A stretch of 64,000 bases of DNA. Source: Prosopocoilus inquinatus. Taxonomy: Eukaryota > Arthropoda > Insecta > Coleoptera > Lucanidae. The stretch covers positions 186,001-250,000 of the forward strand of contig CM069871.1 in NCBI GenBank assembly GCA_036172665.1, written 5' to 3'. Below, in pieces: positions 12,610 to 22,482 of the stretch (positions within the stretch are counted from its first letter, which is position 1; every line of letters starts with the position of its first letter). The notes below the pieces were generated by a model that had not been told where the DNA came from, did not search any database, and saw only the letters and a program-made list of their open reading frames with translations. The translations under genes and the position numbers were made by a program.

Positions 12610-13130
12610 CAGTGGCGACTCGTGATGATTTACTGCGGAAAGGCAACAACTACAAGAGGGAAGACGGGTTCATTTTTTAAATGGATTTGCTTTTCGGGGC
12701 TTGTAATTTTTGAACTAAATTTAAGCGGACATTTAGAGTTTTTTTCAACGCCGCTTACCAAAAAAAAAACAATCGACGGCACGTTCTTGAGTTAAGCTGG
12801 ATTCATTGCTAGGCGATTTCTCATCGCCGCGTTACGGGATAGATACTTGATTGGTTGGTTTAATTAAAAAAATAGATAATTTTAAATTGGGCCAATAAAA
12901 TCGTGTGGAATTTGAAGGCTAACGCAAAACGCCTGGCAATGAATTTGGCTTTACAAATCAAAATTCAAAAGTGACGAGTTTTTTATTTGCTTCCTGTCTC
13001 TCATCTCTCCTACCCCTTCGCATCGCGCTTGTAATTCTTGAATTCATTTTAAGCGTGGGATTTACAGAGCTTTTTCCCAGCTTTTCAACGCCTTTCACCG
13101 AAAAACAATTGACGAATCGACAACTGTAAA
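12610..13130. mobile_element. CAGTGGCG-end non-autonomous DNA transposon, interrupted and truncated
   Basis: It begins with CAGTGGCGACTCGTGATGAT and matches, in reverse orientation, most of the element at 42123-42531. Shared blocks include GGCAACAACT, TTGTAATTTTTGAAC, AATTTAAGCGGA and AACAATCGAC. The right inverted terminus is not found, so this copy is truncated near 13130. A smaller element (12795-12950) is inserted in it. The terminal sequence resembles hAT-type ends, which is inference. The sequence just before it (12430-12600) holds two roughly 45-base direct copies sharing CTTTTGTTTT and CGTTYGTT words. Confidence 0.55.
12795..12950. mobile_element. nested MITE with 21-bp inverted ends
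   Basis: The left end AGCTGGATTCATTGCTAGGCG and the reverse complement of the right end match at 18 of 21 positions. TTA flanks both sides (12792-12794 and 12951-12953), consistent with a 3-bp TWA target duplication as in PIF/Harbinger elements. It splits the homology between 12610-13130 and the intact relative at 42123-42531, so the insertion came later. Confidence 0.55.
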
Positions 13131-13411
13131 AACTTAAATAATAAAGAGTAAATCAACAAATAAAGGAAAGTTTCTCGAATTTATTAAACACGTGTAAAAA
13201 AATAATACGTCCGCTTCTATTCGGCGAATCACATTTAAAACTCATCATGCACATCATCATAATTTAACCGCCAGACAAAGGGATTAATTAAATAATACTT
13301 CTAATAATAATAAGAATTAACTACACTCAAACCATCCCTTTGCCCCTGGCAAGATCTCTGTGTATAAATAAAGTTGGGTTAATACTTAATTAATCTACTT
13401 AATTATAGACT

Positions 13412-15402
13412 TCAGTCTCTTTTTATCACATCGGCAATCAATTTCTCAAACTCGTCAATCGGACAGAAATAATCAAGACACTTTGGAAGGACGAGCAACT
13501 GAGGTTCACCATCCAAGTGAGCATGGTAAAACACCTGAAATAGCACAAACGTGTAGATTAGGCAGTTCTAAACGAGTTTCAATATTGGTTTTACTTTAAA
13601 TCCATACACGCCATTGATCCTGTGAAGTTCCAACCTCACACTGCTGCAATAAGGGGGGACGTGCTTGAAGTAAAACCCGAAACACCTCAACAAAACGGCG
13701 ACGTTGATTTCATGCCCCGAATACAGGTGCATTTTGCAAGAGGATTTGCCTTCCAACTTGCTCCTGCTGTCGTTCAAAATCTTCTCCAGGAGTCCGCCTA
13801 AAAAGACCAAAAGCCGAAAGCAATTTAAAAAACGTGGGGAAAAAGAAGGAACGAAGAAACTTACCGCTGGTGAACGATTTTAATTTGGGATGTCCGGCCA
13901 GGGAGTCGTATTCGCAGGTGGCGAGTTCCTCCACCGGATGTGGAAAGATCGTCTTCGTCCATTCAGGTAATTTCAAACCAAGATCAGCCTATGTCAAATT
14001 AGAAATATATATTTGGAAGAAAGGGGTAAGTGGAAGTTAAAGCCCACGTTGAAACTTACTTCACACTGTAAAGTACAAGCCAGCCTTAGTATCTGCCTTG
14101 TGTCGTCGATGTTCATCCCCGAATGTTCTTCAATATACTGCAGGACACTCGAGTTATTGTCCAGGGTGACTTTACCAGTCCCCTTCATGTGTTGCCTGTA
14201 CAATTCCATCGCTTTCGGATTTCGCCAAACCCACGTGAAGAGCTGCAACGCACAACTAAAATAACCCAACGTCTCTTAGCGCTTTGGCTTTCGACTTACT
14301 CTGTCTTCTTCTTGAGGAAAATACTTGTACGGTATTGGCTGCCAGGTCAACGTTTCATCCCAAACCTGCTCCTTCTTCGGAGGAAATAGCGCTGCGAGGA
14401 CCAACTGTAGGGTCGCCTTTGTCCTGTCATAATCCGAGGTGAAGGCCTCGATGACATCCGGTGCAAAAACTTCGCCCAATAATTTGTCGTAGTTTTTGCG
14501 CAGGTTTTGTCCCAATTTAAACGCCCTCTGTTTACCTTTCTACAACCAAAAGAAGGGGGAGGGGGAGGGTTCAAGATGAGTTGGAAGGGAAAGCAAGAAT
14601 TTGCCTTACGTTTGTTAGTTGGCCGTAACCAGTGGGGTAGAAGCTGTGGTTTTTGTGGGGGTCTTCGGGGTAGATCGCATCTTTTTCTGGCGTTCTGTCG
14701 CCATGTCTGAAGAGCTGAAAGTTAGAAAGTTGTGATTTTGCTGAAGCTTGAAGGGTCGATTCTTATTGTCGCATGTATTTGAGAAAGCCTTTGGGGGATT
14801 GCGAATAATTGAATAATAGTTTCTTTCTAATTATTTCCAGAAACCTAAAATCTTTCAAAAAGTTTTTCGACCAAATGAAAGGGTGGAAGGTTTATCGATA
14901 TTCGATTAAATAAGTTTTCCGTTTTGGGGGATGACAGATGGCGCTCTCTTTGAAAGACCCTTACGAAAGTAGGGTTTATCAATTTAATAAAAAAAAAAAA
15001 AATACTAAGATTATAAAAACGAAACAGTAGTACTGATATATAATTAAATTAATTTCCACTTTGGGGAAAAGAGATGGCGCTTCAAGCAGTTTTATTTTTA
15101 TTTTATTTAATATGGCGTGTTTAGTTAAAGAAGTAAGGCATTTTTTTTTTCCTTGACTTGTGTTTAGAGCTTAGAGCTATCCAATAATAAAGCTTTTGAA
15201 ATTAAATGAAAGCGGGTTCGACTGTATACATATTTTGCTTCCTCATCTCGCTTGTGCACAATTCAAATGAAATCACCAAATTTACAACCAAAAAACGAAC
15301 ATTCCTCAAACGCGAGTTCACGTGGTGACCTTGAACTTGAACAACCCGCACCAAAAAAATCTGGATACTTACAACGTGTACGAGGACGAGGGTATCTTCC
15401 AT
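13412..15402 (-). CDS. HAP2: histidine acid phosphatase without signal peptide
   Basis: Minus-strand exons in order: 15402-15373, 14714-14610, 14539-14300, 14242-14060, 13988-13865, 13797-13595, 13534-13412 (335 residues). It has the array's standard plan: 105-, 240-, 183-, 124- and 203-base exons with the same phases. Motifs are RHGDRTPEKD (nucleophile His), DYDRTK (Arg) and YSGHEINV (acid). The first exon is only ten codons and starts MEDTLVLVHV, which is already the first beta strand. An in-frame TGA lies two codons before the ATG, so no signal peptide can be read upstream without unseen splicing. It should hydrolyse phosphate monoesters; lack of a leader suggests a cytosolic product or a missing first exon. 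Confidence 0.88.
14900..15090. repeat. direct repeat with GATGGCGC in intron 1 of HAP2
   Basis: Two stretches (about 14907-14955 and 15042-15085) share TAAATAAGTTTTCC-like text, TTTGGGG and AGATGGCGCT. They lie about 130 bases apart. Nothing more can be said of their origin. Confidence 0.35.
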
Positions 15403-16070
15403 CTTTCACGCACTAGCACTATGCAAATGCAACTGCTCGCCTTTAACGAATACCTAATTTATATCGGATTGGTGACGTGTTCGGGAGCACCAGGTCCGCA
15501 CGTGCTGCACATGCCCCCTTGCGTATTGTGATGCAATGGAATCGATATAACAAGGCCAGGACGTGAAACGTACCGAAATTACCTATAAATATTATGCGTG
15601 CAATTGCTATCGTTAAACGGTACGCGATGAATCACTGCTGATTATCGCGAATTTAATGATAATGCAATATAAAATATAAGTGTGGATATAAGAGTGCAAG
15701 ACGTGAAATTTTAAGCCGATTTTATGATGAATGGGTTTCAGGATAAGATTAACAAAATTTTCCAAAAATGCTCTGTCGCAGCCTCACAGGAAGCAAGAAA
15801 GTAACATTTCATGATTTCATATAATTGTGAGGTCACCACGGTTCCGTCTGCGGATTAGCAATCGTAAAAGCCACGTCACTGTGACAGACGTCAAAATGAT
15901 TGATGTCAAGTATGTCAACTAATGTCAGAACGACATATATCAAAAGAGAAGTTAGAAATGTCAAATTGATAACTGTGAATAACATCAAATTGATAGGAGT
16001 TCAGAAATGTGATGGCGATAAATCAAATTAGATCACATCGGAAGCGTTACTTTGCCAGCTACCGTCTATA

Positions 16071-16209
16071 AGCTGGGTTCGGATATTCAGTTCCGTGCAC
16101 ACTATTTACTCCTTTCCCACTTTTGTCTCACTTTCACTTGTACGAAGAGATAGATAAAAGTGCGAAAGGAGTAAATAGTGTGCACGGAACTGTATATCCG
16201 AACCCAGCT
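16071..16209. mobile_element. foldback element with 46-bp arms
   Basis: The arms 16071-16116 and 16164-16209 are reverse complements with one mismatch in 46 bases; the loop is 47 bases. The arms begin AGCTGGGTTCGGATAT. A flanking direct repeat, GTTCAGAAATG followed by ATGGCGA, occurs outside both sides (about 15999-16018 and 16228-16248). It is probably a MITE or foldback element; no coding sequence is present. Confidence 0.65.
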
Positions 16210-16329
16210 ATAGTAACTTTGGGGCGCGTTCAGAAATGTATGGCGAGAGAACATGATTCAATTTTATTTAGTCCTTCTGTTTCATGTCTGTTTTTTGATT
16301 TGCGGTTTTCGGCTAGATAATTTATTCAT

Positions 16330-16975
16330 TTTATAATTTTTTGTATATTCATTCATTCGTTTTTTCTTAATGTTTTACGCATTTTTCTTTTCCTTTTAGT
16401 CGAAGAATTGATTTTCACATTTTATTGACTCCTTTTTTACAGTTCTATTTTGTTTCCCGCGCATTTGTTTTCTTTTGCAAAAACTTTCGTCGATTTTCAT
16501 TTTTTTTGTTAATCATAGTATGTTGTGTTATGTTCTGCTTTTTCTTTATTCATTTCATGCTGTCGTATTTTTTTTTGTTTATTTTTATTAAATTGATTTG
16601 TCATATTTTGTCGATTGACGCTTTTTTACAGTTACCTTTTGTTTTTTGCTACTTTTCTTATCTTAATAGTCAATCTTCTTTTTTTTTTCTGTTTTCTATA
16701 CGTTAGTATTTCATCATTTTTCGTTTGTTTTGTGTCTCAGTTGTGGTCTTAATTTGTTTTGTACGCTGTGTTTCGTTCCTTCTTTGTTTTTATTGAATTT
16801 TTTTACCGTTTGCTTTAATTTTCGTTCAGCTTGGTCTTGTCGATCTTCTTTTGTGTTTTTTTGTTCACTTGCTGTTCCTTTCATTTCTCTTTTTTGCGCT
16901 TTTTATTTGTGTTTTTTTTCTCATTTGTTTTTTATTTATTTGTTATTTGAAATACTACGGGCCGATCTTTCCACT
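16330..16975. repeat. pyrimidine-rich strand-skewed tract
   Basis: The plus strand is T-rich with TTTTCTTTT, CGTTTGTTTT and TTCGTT words. Open frames at 16425-16706 and 16730-16981 translate to Phe/Leu/Cys-rich strings and are composition artefacts. The mirror-image composition is seen at 11640-12260. Confidence 0.4.
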
Positions 16976-17281
16976 TGCTAATTAAGTTCCCAATAACGTT
17001 TTTTGGCGAATAAATTCAATTTTATGAATGGTTGTCAAGGTGATTCGCCGACTTATTCGTGAAATAAATTTATTAGGAGGTTGGATAAGTAGTCTATAAG
17101 CTGCCGGTTCTGGACCACCAATTTGTGAACGGCCACATTTAGCTTTATTCTCCTCTTTTTGAGGTCAAAAACTACTTTTATTGCCTACAAATTAACCAAT
17201 CCATAAATGGTACAAAATTTATGTTAAAACCTCAATAATTCATAATAACTTAATAAATTCATAATATTCATAATATTTGGT

Positions 17282-17929
17282 ATGGAAAGGAAATCAATTT
17301 CAGAAATAAATTATTTTTTACCTAATGGAAATGAATTGGAAAAAGATATTCAAGTAATTAAAGAATTATGTAAAGATGCTTTTATTTATTTTAATATATA
17401 TAGATATGAAAAAGATAGTATTCCAAATGAATTGAGAGCACACAGTCTTAATATATTTGATGATGCACATAAGAAAAATGGTATAACAGATTTAGCAGAA
17501 AAATTATTTACAGAAGGAAGACATAGACAGCAACACGTAATATATATTCAACAAACTGGTACATTTATACCAGCTGGAATGAAATCAAGTTATAGTGAAA
17601 TAATTATTCATAAAAGTATAATAAATGATTTAGAAAATTATATTAATATTGATCAATCACAAATATGTAATGAATATAGTAAAACTGGATTCTATACTAT
17701 TAATAAAAATGGTATTTCTATTCCAACAAAATTATGTGATTACAAATCATTCAGAGAATATAAAAATAGATTGAAAGCAGTTGGTAGAAATACTGAAGAT
17801 GACTATAAAAATAATATTAGTAACACAAATATAATTTATAAAGCATATAAAAATGCCGGAGCAGATGGTGCTAAAAAAACAGACGTTATAAGTGATAATT
17901 ATATTCAACAATTATTCAAAGTATTATAA
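17282..17929 (+). pseudogene. Polinton packaging ATPase (A32/FtsK-HerA type), N-terminally truncated
   Basis: A 215-residue frame that reads like the C-terminal two thirds of a Polinton or adenovirus-like genome-packaging ATPase. The Walker B strand is LNIFDDAH (hydrophobic strand ending in Asp-Asp). It is followed by the FTEGRHR and VIYIQQT motifs that surround sensor residues in this family. No Walker A (GxxGxGKS/T) is present in this frame or just upstream, so the protein could not bind ATP as written. The end abuts the protease start with no spacer. Family assignment comes from motif recall; no profile search was run. Confidence 0.65.
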
Positions 17930-18328
17930 ATGAAGATTATTATTTTAAATTATTTAATAGTAGTAGTATTATCAAATATTGACTTGGGGAATATTTTTAA
18001 ATTAATTACAAACGAGGAAATAAACATAAGTTCAGATAAATTGTTAACATACGGTGGAATAGATAATCTAAATAAATATAACATTTTTAATTTAAATTGG
18101 AATACTGGAACACATTGGGTTGCTATGTATGTAGATAATACTAATAAATTAGTGAATTTCTTTGATTCATTTGGTAATTCATTACCAGAAAAATTTATAA
18201 TTCCAAAAAGTTATATAGTAACTCATAATAATTATAAATTTCAAAATTCTAATGATGTAAATTGTGGTTGGTGGTGTTTATTATTTTTATATGTATGTTA
18301 CTTACCGTCAGAGAAAAAATATTTATGA
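17930..18328 (+). CDS. Polinton adenain-like cysteine protease (C48/C5 type)
   Basis: The 132-residue frame carries the maturation-protease signature. Catalytic His is in GTHWVAMY, the acidic residue in FFDSFG, and Cys in NCGWWC with a Gln seven residues before it. All four positions of the adenain catalytic set are present, and no internal stop is seen. In Polintons the enzyme cleaves capsid precursors. The length is short for the family and the first 30 residues look poorly conserved. It sits directly after the ATPase frame, the expected gene order. With the rest of the element missing it is probably a relic, although the frame is intact. Confidence 0.7.
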   Translation: MKIIILNYLIVVVLSNIDLGNIFKLITNEEINISSDKLLTYGGIDNLNKYNIFNLNWNTGTHWVAMYVDNTNKLVNFFDSFGNSLPEKFIIPKSYIVTHNNYKFQNSNDVNCGWWCLLFLYVCYLPSEKKYL

Positions 18329-18573
18329 TTTTGTTTCAAATAATCGAGGATCTTGTATATTTAATAATTTCTTAATTTCGTCTGTTGGATTAATATTTTC
18401 AACATTTTTACTTTTATCAAAACACAGTAATGGTATATCATCTTCACAATCTGAATCTTCTTTATTAGTTATATACATAAGAGTTCTAATATTTTTTTCT
18501 ATTGTGTCTTTATCTTTTTGAGATAATGTTTTCTTTAAAGGAATTGAAGGTTGATTAGGAAGTTCTAAATTTT
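18323..18573 (-). pseudogene. Polinton-derived frame of unknown product
   Basis: A minus-strand open frame of about 80 codons, rich in Asp, Lys and Ile, ends at 18323 and overlaps the last bases of the protease frame tail to tail. It has no start codon at its upstream end and is offset by a frame from the neighbouring capsid-like frame (18565-18705), so an indel probably separates them. I do not recognise a domain. Confidence 0.4.
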
Positions 18574-18705
18574 ATCATCTATTGTGTCAACAACCTTATT
18601 TAAAATATTTGCTAAGACTGGTCCAGCCGCAGCGGCTAATATGGGAATTAAAAAATTTATAAAACCACCATTTATTTCAACACAATCACACAATATGAGA
18701 ATCTT
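18565..18705 (-). pseudogene. possible PX/pVI-like minor capsid fragment
   Basis: The minus-strand frame contains a Gly-Gly followed by a hydrophobic Ala/Pro/Gly-rich helix (GGFINFLIPILAAAAGPVL). This resembles the membrane-active segment of small Polinton and adenovirus minor capsid proteins. It has no ATG and ends at TAG (18565). The short length makes this tentative. Confidence 0.35.
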
Positions 18706-18735
18706 TTATCTTTTCTTTTTCCAAACAAGATTTAA

Positions 18736-20472
18736 TCAAAACCCCGGATTCAAATCCTTCTCGTCTAAGATATCCTGAATCAACCCGACGAATTTTTCGA
18801 GCCTACAAAAAGTTCCGCAATTTGGAACGTCCAGCAATTCAGGCTCGCTTTCCAAATCCGTCTGGTAGTAAACCTAAAAAAAATCCCCCAATTTTAAAAC
18901 CGAAATCACCGAAACTTCCACCACCTTGAAGCCGTAGCTTTCGCCGATCTTGTGAAACTCCAGGGCCAGATTGGCGCAATACGAAGGCATTTTCCTGTGC
19001 TTCGTTCCCAGGCACCTCAAGAGAACCCCGAGGGTGAACTCGTGCCCGGAATACAGTCGCAGCTTACACTTTGATTTACCCTCCGCTTTAGATCTTGCGT
19101 CACCAACAATTTTCTCCAACAGTTTACCTTCGGAAACCAACAGTTTATTTAGTGAATAAAACAATTAAATCAACCAATAATCAATGATAGGTGCCATAAT
19201 GCAAAGGAATTTGCAACGAGAAAGGGAGGATAGCGTTCCGAGTCCACTTTGGTTTGTGTTCATGAATGAAATAAGGAAGGGAGTGAAGGCAACGCGGTGA
19301 TTAACTCTTAAGGTTGTAATTGGAGTCGTTTAAACGAAGGAAGTAAAGAATAATAAGTAACAAGTAAGTAAATGGGACAGTACAACAAAGGCAGCAAATG
19401 AGAGGAAGTGGAAAAATTTTTTTAAAAGAAAAACGCAAGGACTTTGGAAGGTAGAAGAATAAAGCGATAAGTAAGTAAATAATTAAAGTGGTTATACCAA
19501 TGGTAAAATATTTTAATTGCGGACAAGATGCCAAAGTATCGTACTCGCATTGTACCAAGCCCAAAATGTGGTCTGACCAGACGTTTTCGGCCCATGGGGG
19601 TAGTTCTAAGCCCATCGCTTTCTGAAATACTCTCAATCTTATTCACTTTCCAAGATTTAAGGGCCCATTACCTGAGAAGATAGTGCACTGGCCAAAAGTA
19701 TGGCGTCCCTGGGCGTTCTCATTTCACAACCGGAATTCTTTTGCAAATACTGAAGGTGCTTGGAGTGTTTGTGCAAGATATCTTTGCCTGGGCCTTTCAA
19801 ATATTGTTCGTAAGCTTCCAGGGCGAGTGGATTGAAAAGATACGCCGTGAGTAGCTGAAACCACGCCGATAATGATTGGAGTCTCACCGCCGACATTTGA
19901 AAAACTGACTTTGTCTTCTAGCCTGCTGCTGCTGTTGTATGGTATTGGCTGCCAGGCTAAACCCCCGTCCCAAACCTGTTCGTCCTTGGGGGGAAACAGC
20001 GCGGCCAAAACCAATTGCAAGGTCGTCTTGGTGCGGTCGTAGCAAGACGCCCAGGATTCAAGCATATCCGGGGTGTAAGTCTCCCCGAGGAAGTCTCCAT
20101 ACCTTTTGCGTAGGCTTTGCCCCAGTGAATAGGCCCTCTTTCTCCCTCGCTAGAAAATCGCTTGTTTAAATCAGGGTTGTGAGGCACAACCGAAACCGAT
20201 CCACCAGAGCCTACCAAACTTGGCCTGTCTTTTTAGTAGGCACTGGTCGAGCTGAAACGATTTTCTGCATTTTTCGTTTAAGTTTACTTTTGTAAGCTGA
20301 CCGTGTCCCCATGGGTGGTAATCGTAGTCCTTGTGGGGGTCCGTGGGGTACAAGCAATCTTTATCTGGTGTTCTGTCGCCGTGTCTAAAAATCTGCAAAG
20401 GGTGCGTTAAGAAATCATTTCAAGGAAATTCTGTTAACTTACGATGTGGACTTCCAAAAGCGTGTTGGCCAT
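18736..20472 (-). CDS. HAP3: histidine acid phosphatase without signal peptide
   Basis: Exons: 20472-20443, 20392-20288, 20149-19910, 19854-19672, 19621-19498, 19127-18925, 18873-18736 (340 residues). Motifs: RHGDRTPDKD, CYDRTK and YSGHEFTL; the last exon has the paired cysteines (NCGTFC). The first exon starts MANTLLEVHI. A strong acceptor (TTTAATTTCAG) lies 28 bases upstream of the ATG and an in-frame TAA two codons before it, so the 5' leader is spliced and translation is forced to begin at this ATG. The product thus lacks a secretory signal. The intron-2 donor (AAA|GTAAAC) is weak. Just past the stop codon the Polinton remnant begins; the nearest AATAAA on this strand (18671-18676) lies inside it. 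Confidence 0.88.
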
Positions 20473-21342
20473 GTTTTATTCGCCGGCGGCGGCCTTCTGA
20501 AATTAAACAGCCGAAGTTATCTTATAAAAGCCATCGTAAAAAAATCAGTTCTAATGAGATAAGAGAGTACGAATTGATAAAGAAAAATGAGGTCAGGTTT
20601 TCAATTAAGTAGGGGCGCAAAGTTTAAACGTAATCGTCAGTTTGTCTCGTCGAGTGACGCAGACGAATTGTGGAGGCCGACTTAAAATCGTTGATCTCTT
20701 TTATTGAAGGTCAGAAAAATTATAAATGAAAGTAAACTTGAAACATTTAAATCTGTTTGAAATAAAACACTAATTAATAAATTCATGAAAACTATAACAC
20801 GCGGGAATTGTCTTGTTTAATTTGATAATAATTAATTAACTTTCGTTCAATTAATATTCGTTTTATTTTATTTTATTTCTTGTATTTTTTATATTTAAAA
20901 ATATATGACATATATGTATTTATACATATGTATATATTCGTTGGAAATTTTTTATTAGTCTATTATTTATTTGATGGTATCTAAAATATTTTAAAATAAA
21001 CTATTGACTAGATGAGATTCGCAACCACATTTTTATTTACCTAGCAAATTAATAAAAATGTTTGTTTTTGACATAATGCAGAATTTTTTAGCAGCCCTCA
21101 ACTCTAGTCCTATTTTGGTTTCCGTGTGGCTGTTTTCTAAATGTGGAGTTGGCATCACTGGTTGTGGGCGAGGCTGATACAGTTCGAGTAGTAAATTTTC
21201 GTATGCCGTTTGCGGATCAAGTGGCCCGAATTCCTTTCCCTGCTTATAACCACTGTTGTGTCACGATTCCCATTTCCATTGATTCGACAGCTCGTTTTCA
21301 ATTGTTTATTGACATTACGTCATCGTAACACATATCTGCGGT
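20473..21342. other. intergenic, AT-rich
   Basis: The first 30 bases are the HAP3 5' leader and splice acceptor. The remainder is AT-rich with TATATGTA words at about 20905-20940. No further gene or repeat could be supported. Confidence 0.5.
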
Positions 21343-22482
21343 ATGTCAATTATGAGTAACTTTATTACGACAAATTTATTTAGAAGCAAAAAGTTATTAA
21401 ATATTTTGGGTTGTAAGTACGGCACTTTACGTCACGTGGTGCCAATAGATGAAGCAAAAAGGTTCATCGCGGACTGTATGGTTGCAGTGAACGCACCTCG
21501 AACTAACGCAGATATTATAGCCGAAGCACTGGTCCAATCTGACTACAGGGGCCATGCTGGCCACGGCATGTACCTTCTGGAACCGATAATAAATCTTGTA
21601 ATAGAAAAATTTATTGACCCTCAAGCCACACCTTCGATTATTGACGAAAAGAAATCAACGGCTATGGTTGACGGTCACAACGGTTTTGGTTACGTCGTCA
21701 GCAAGTTCTCTATGGGTATTGCTATAAAGAAAGCAAAAGAAAGCGGGGTGGGTTTTGTGGTGGCCCGAAATTCACATTACAATAGAATGTTGGCTTATTC
21801 GACATCGATGGCTGTACCGGAGGGACTTGTAACTTTTTGCGCCAGCAATACCCCCGCTTGCATGAGTCCAGAACCACTTAAGGGTGCTATTTTGGGTAGC
21901 AACCCGTTTTCGGCTGGCGCGCCCGCTGAAAAAGATGACAGTTTCCTTCTGGATATATCAGCCACAGAAGCATCGTTTGGCAAAATTGACGCGAGGAAAA
22001 AAAGAAACGTGCCTCTACCCCTTGGCTGGGCCAAAGATAAATTGGGCCGCATAACGATCAGTCCAGATGATGCGATGGAAGCCAAAATGTTATTACCAAT
22101 AGGGGGTGACGCGGGTTTCGGCATGGCTATATTCGTCGAAATGCTGTGCTCGGTCCTATCCGGCAGCAAGTCAATGCTGAACGTTCCCACCGAATTTCAA
22201 AAAACCACGAACATGTGCCACTGTTTTTGCTGCATCAACCCGGATAATTTCGCCCCCGATTTCAAGACACGCATGAAAGAACTCTTAACTTTTATCCGTC
22301 AAACGGACCCTATCAACCCGGAGGAACCGGTGCTGATACCGGGGGATCCGGAACGGAGCTCCATGCAGGAAGCTAACAAAATTGGAGGCGTGGTATACAG
22401 TATTGCTCAGGTTGACACGTGCAATCAAATTTCGTCAACTTTGAAAGTTCAACCCTTGAAGACCATTGTAAAATCAATGTGA
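21343..22482 (+). CDS. intronless Ldh_2-family malate/lactate dehydrogenase-like protein
   Basis: A single 379-codon frame, collinear with NAD(P)-dependent dehydrogenases of the malate/L-lactate (Ldh_2, YlbC/AllD-like) family. Family landmarks are SDYRGHAGHG, ILGSNPF, PLPLGWAKD and EPVLIPGDPE. Several active-site landmarks differ. The usual SHGxNR is GHGMYL. The SNHYG loop is one residue shorter (NSHYNR). The GGxKGYGL segment reads GGDAGFGM and lacks the Lys. It may therefore be inactive or have a new specificity. Absence of introns suggests a retrocopy, but no poly(A) tract or target duplication is evident. The N-terminus is basic (RSKKLLNILGCKYG), so mitochondrial import is possible. Alternatives: a functional single-exon gene, or a young processed pseudogene that still has an open frame. 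Confidence 0.75.
   Translation: MSIMSNFITTNLFRSKKLLNILGCKYGTLRHVVPIDEAKRFIADCMVAVNAPRTNADIIAEALVQSDYRGHAGHGMYLLEPIINLVIEKFIDPQATPSIIDEKKSTAMVDGHNGFGYVVSKFSMGIAIKKAKESGVGFVVARNSHYNRMLAYSTSMAVPEGLVTFCASNTPACMSPEPLKGAILGSNPFSAGAPAEKDDSFLLDISATEASFGKIDARKKRNVPLPLGWAKDKLGRITISPDDAMEAKMLLPIGGDAGFGMAIFVEMLCSVLSGSKSMLNVPTEFQKTTNMCHCFCCINPDNFAPDFKTRMKELLTFIRQTDPINPEEPVLIPGDPERSSMQEANKIGGVVYSIAQVDTCNQISSTLKVQPLKTIVKSM

Larger units (their letters stand above)
15403..17280. other. intergenic region upstream of HAP2
   Basis: No gene is seen. The stretch 15870-16015 is full of TGTCAAA and TGACA words. A perfect-but-one inverted repeat occupies 16071-16209, and a pyrimidine-rich tract spans 16330-16970. 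The AT-rich edge of the Polinton remnant follows, with four TTCATAAT words at about 17236-17275. Confidence 0.5.
17282..18705. mobile_element. Polinton/Maverick remnant
   Basis: The block contains two plus-strand frames (packaging ATPase C-terminal part, cysteine protease) and two minus-strand frames meeting them tail to tail. Its codon use is much more AT-rich than that of the neighbouring phosphatase genes. Gene content and order fit Polinton/Maverick or adintovirus-like elements. No polymerase B, integrase or major capsid frame and no terminal repeats are visible, so this is a short fragment. Its right edge lies within about 30 bases of the HAP3 stop codon. Confidence 0.75.

Noticed and set aside
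16425..16981. Plus-strand Phe/Cys-rich open frames
   Set aside because: Composition artefact of a T-rich tract.
17282..18705. An active Polinton or integrated virus
   Set aside because: Only about 1.4 kb remains, without polymerase, integrase, major capsid or terminal repeats, and the ATPase lacks Walker A.
18584..18778. Plus-strand open frame of 64 codons
   Set aside because: It is the antisense shadow of the capsid-like frame and of the HAP3 end.
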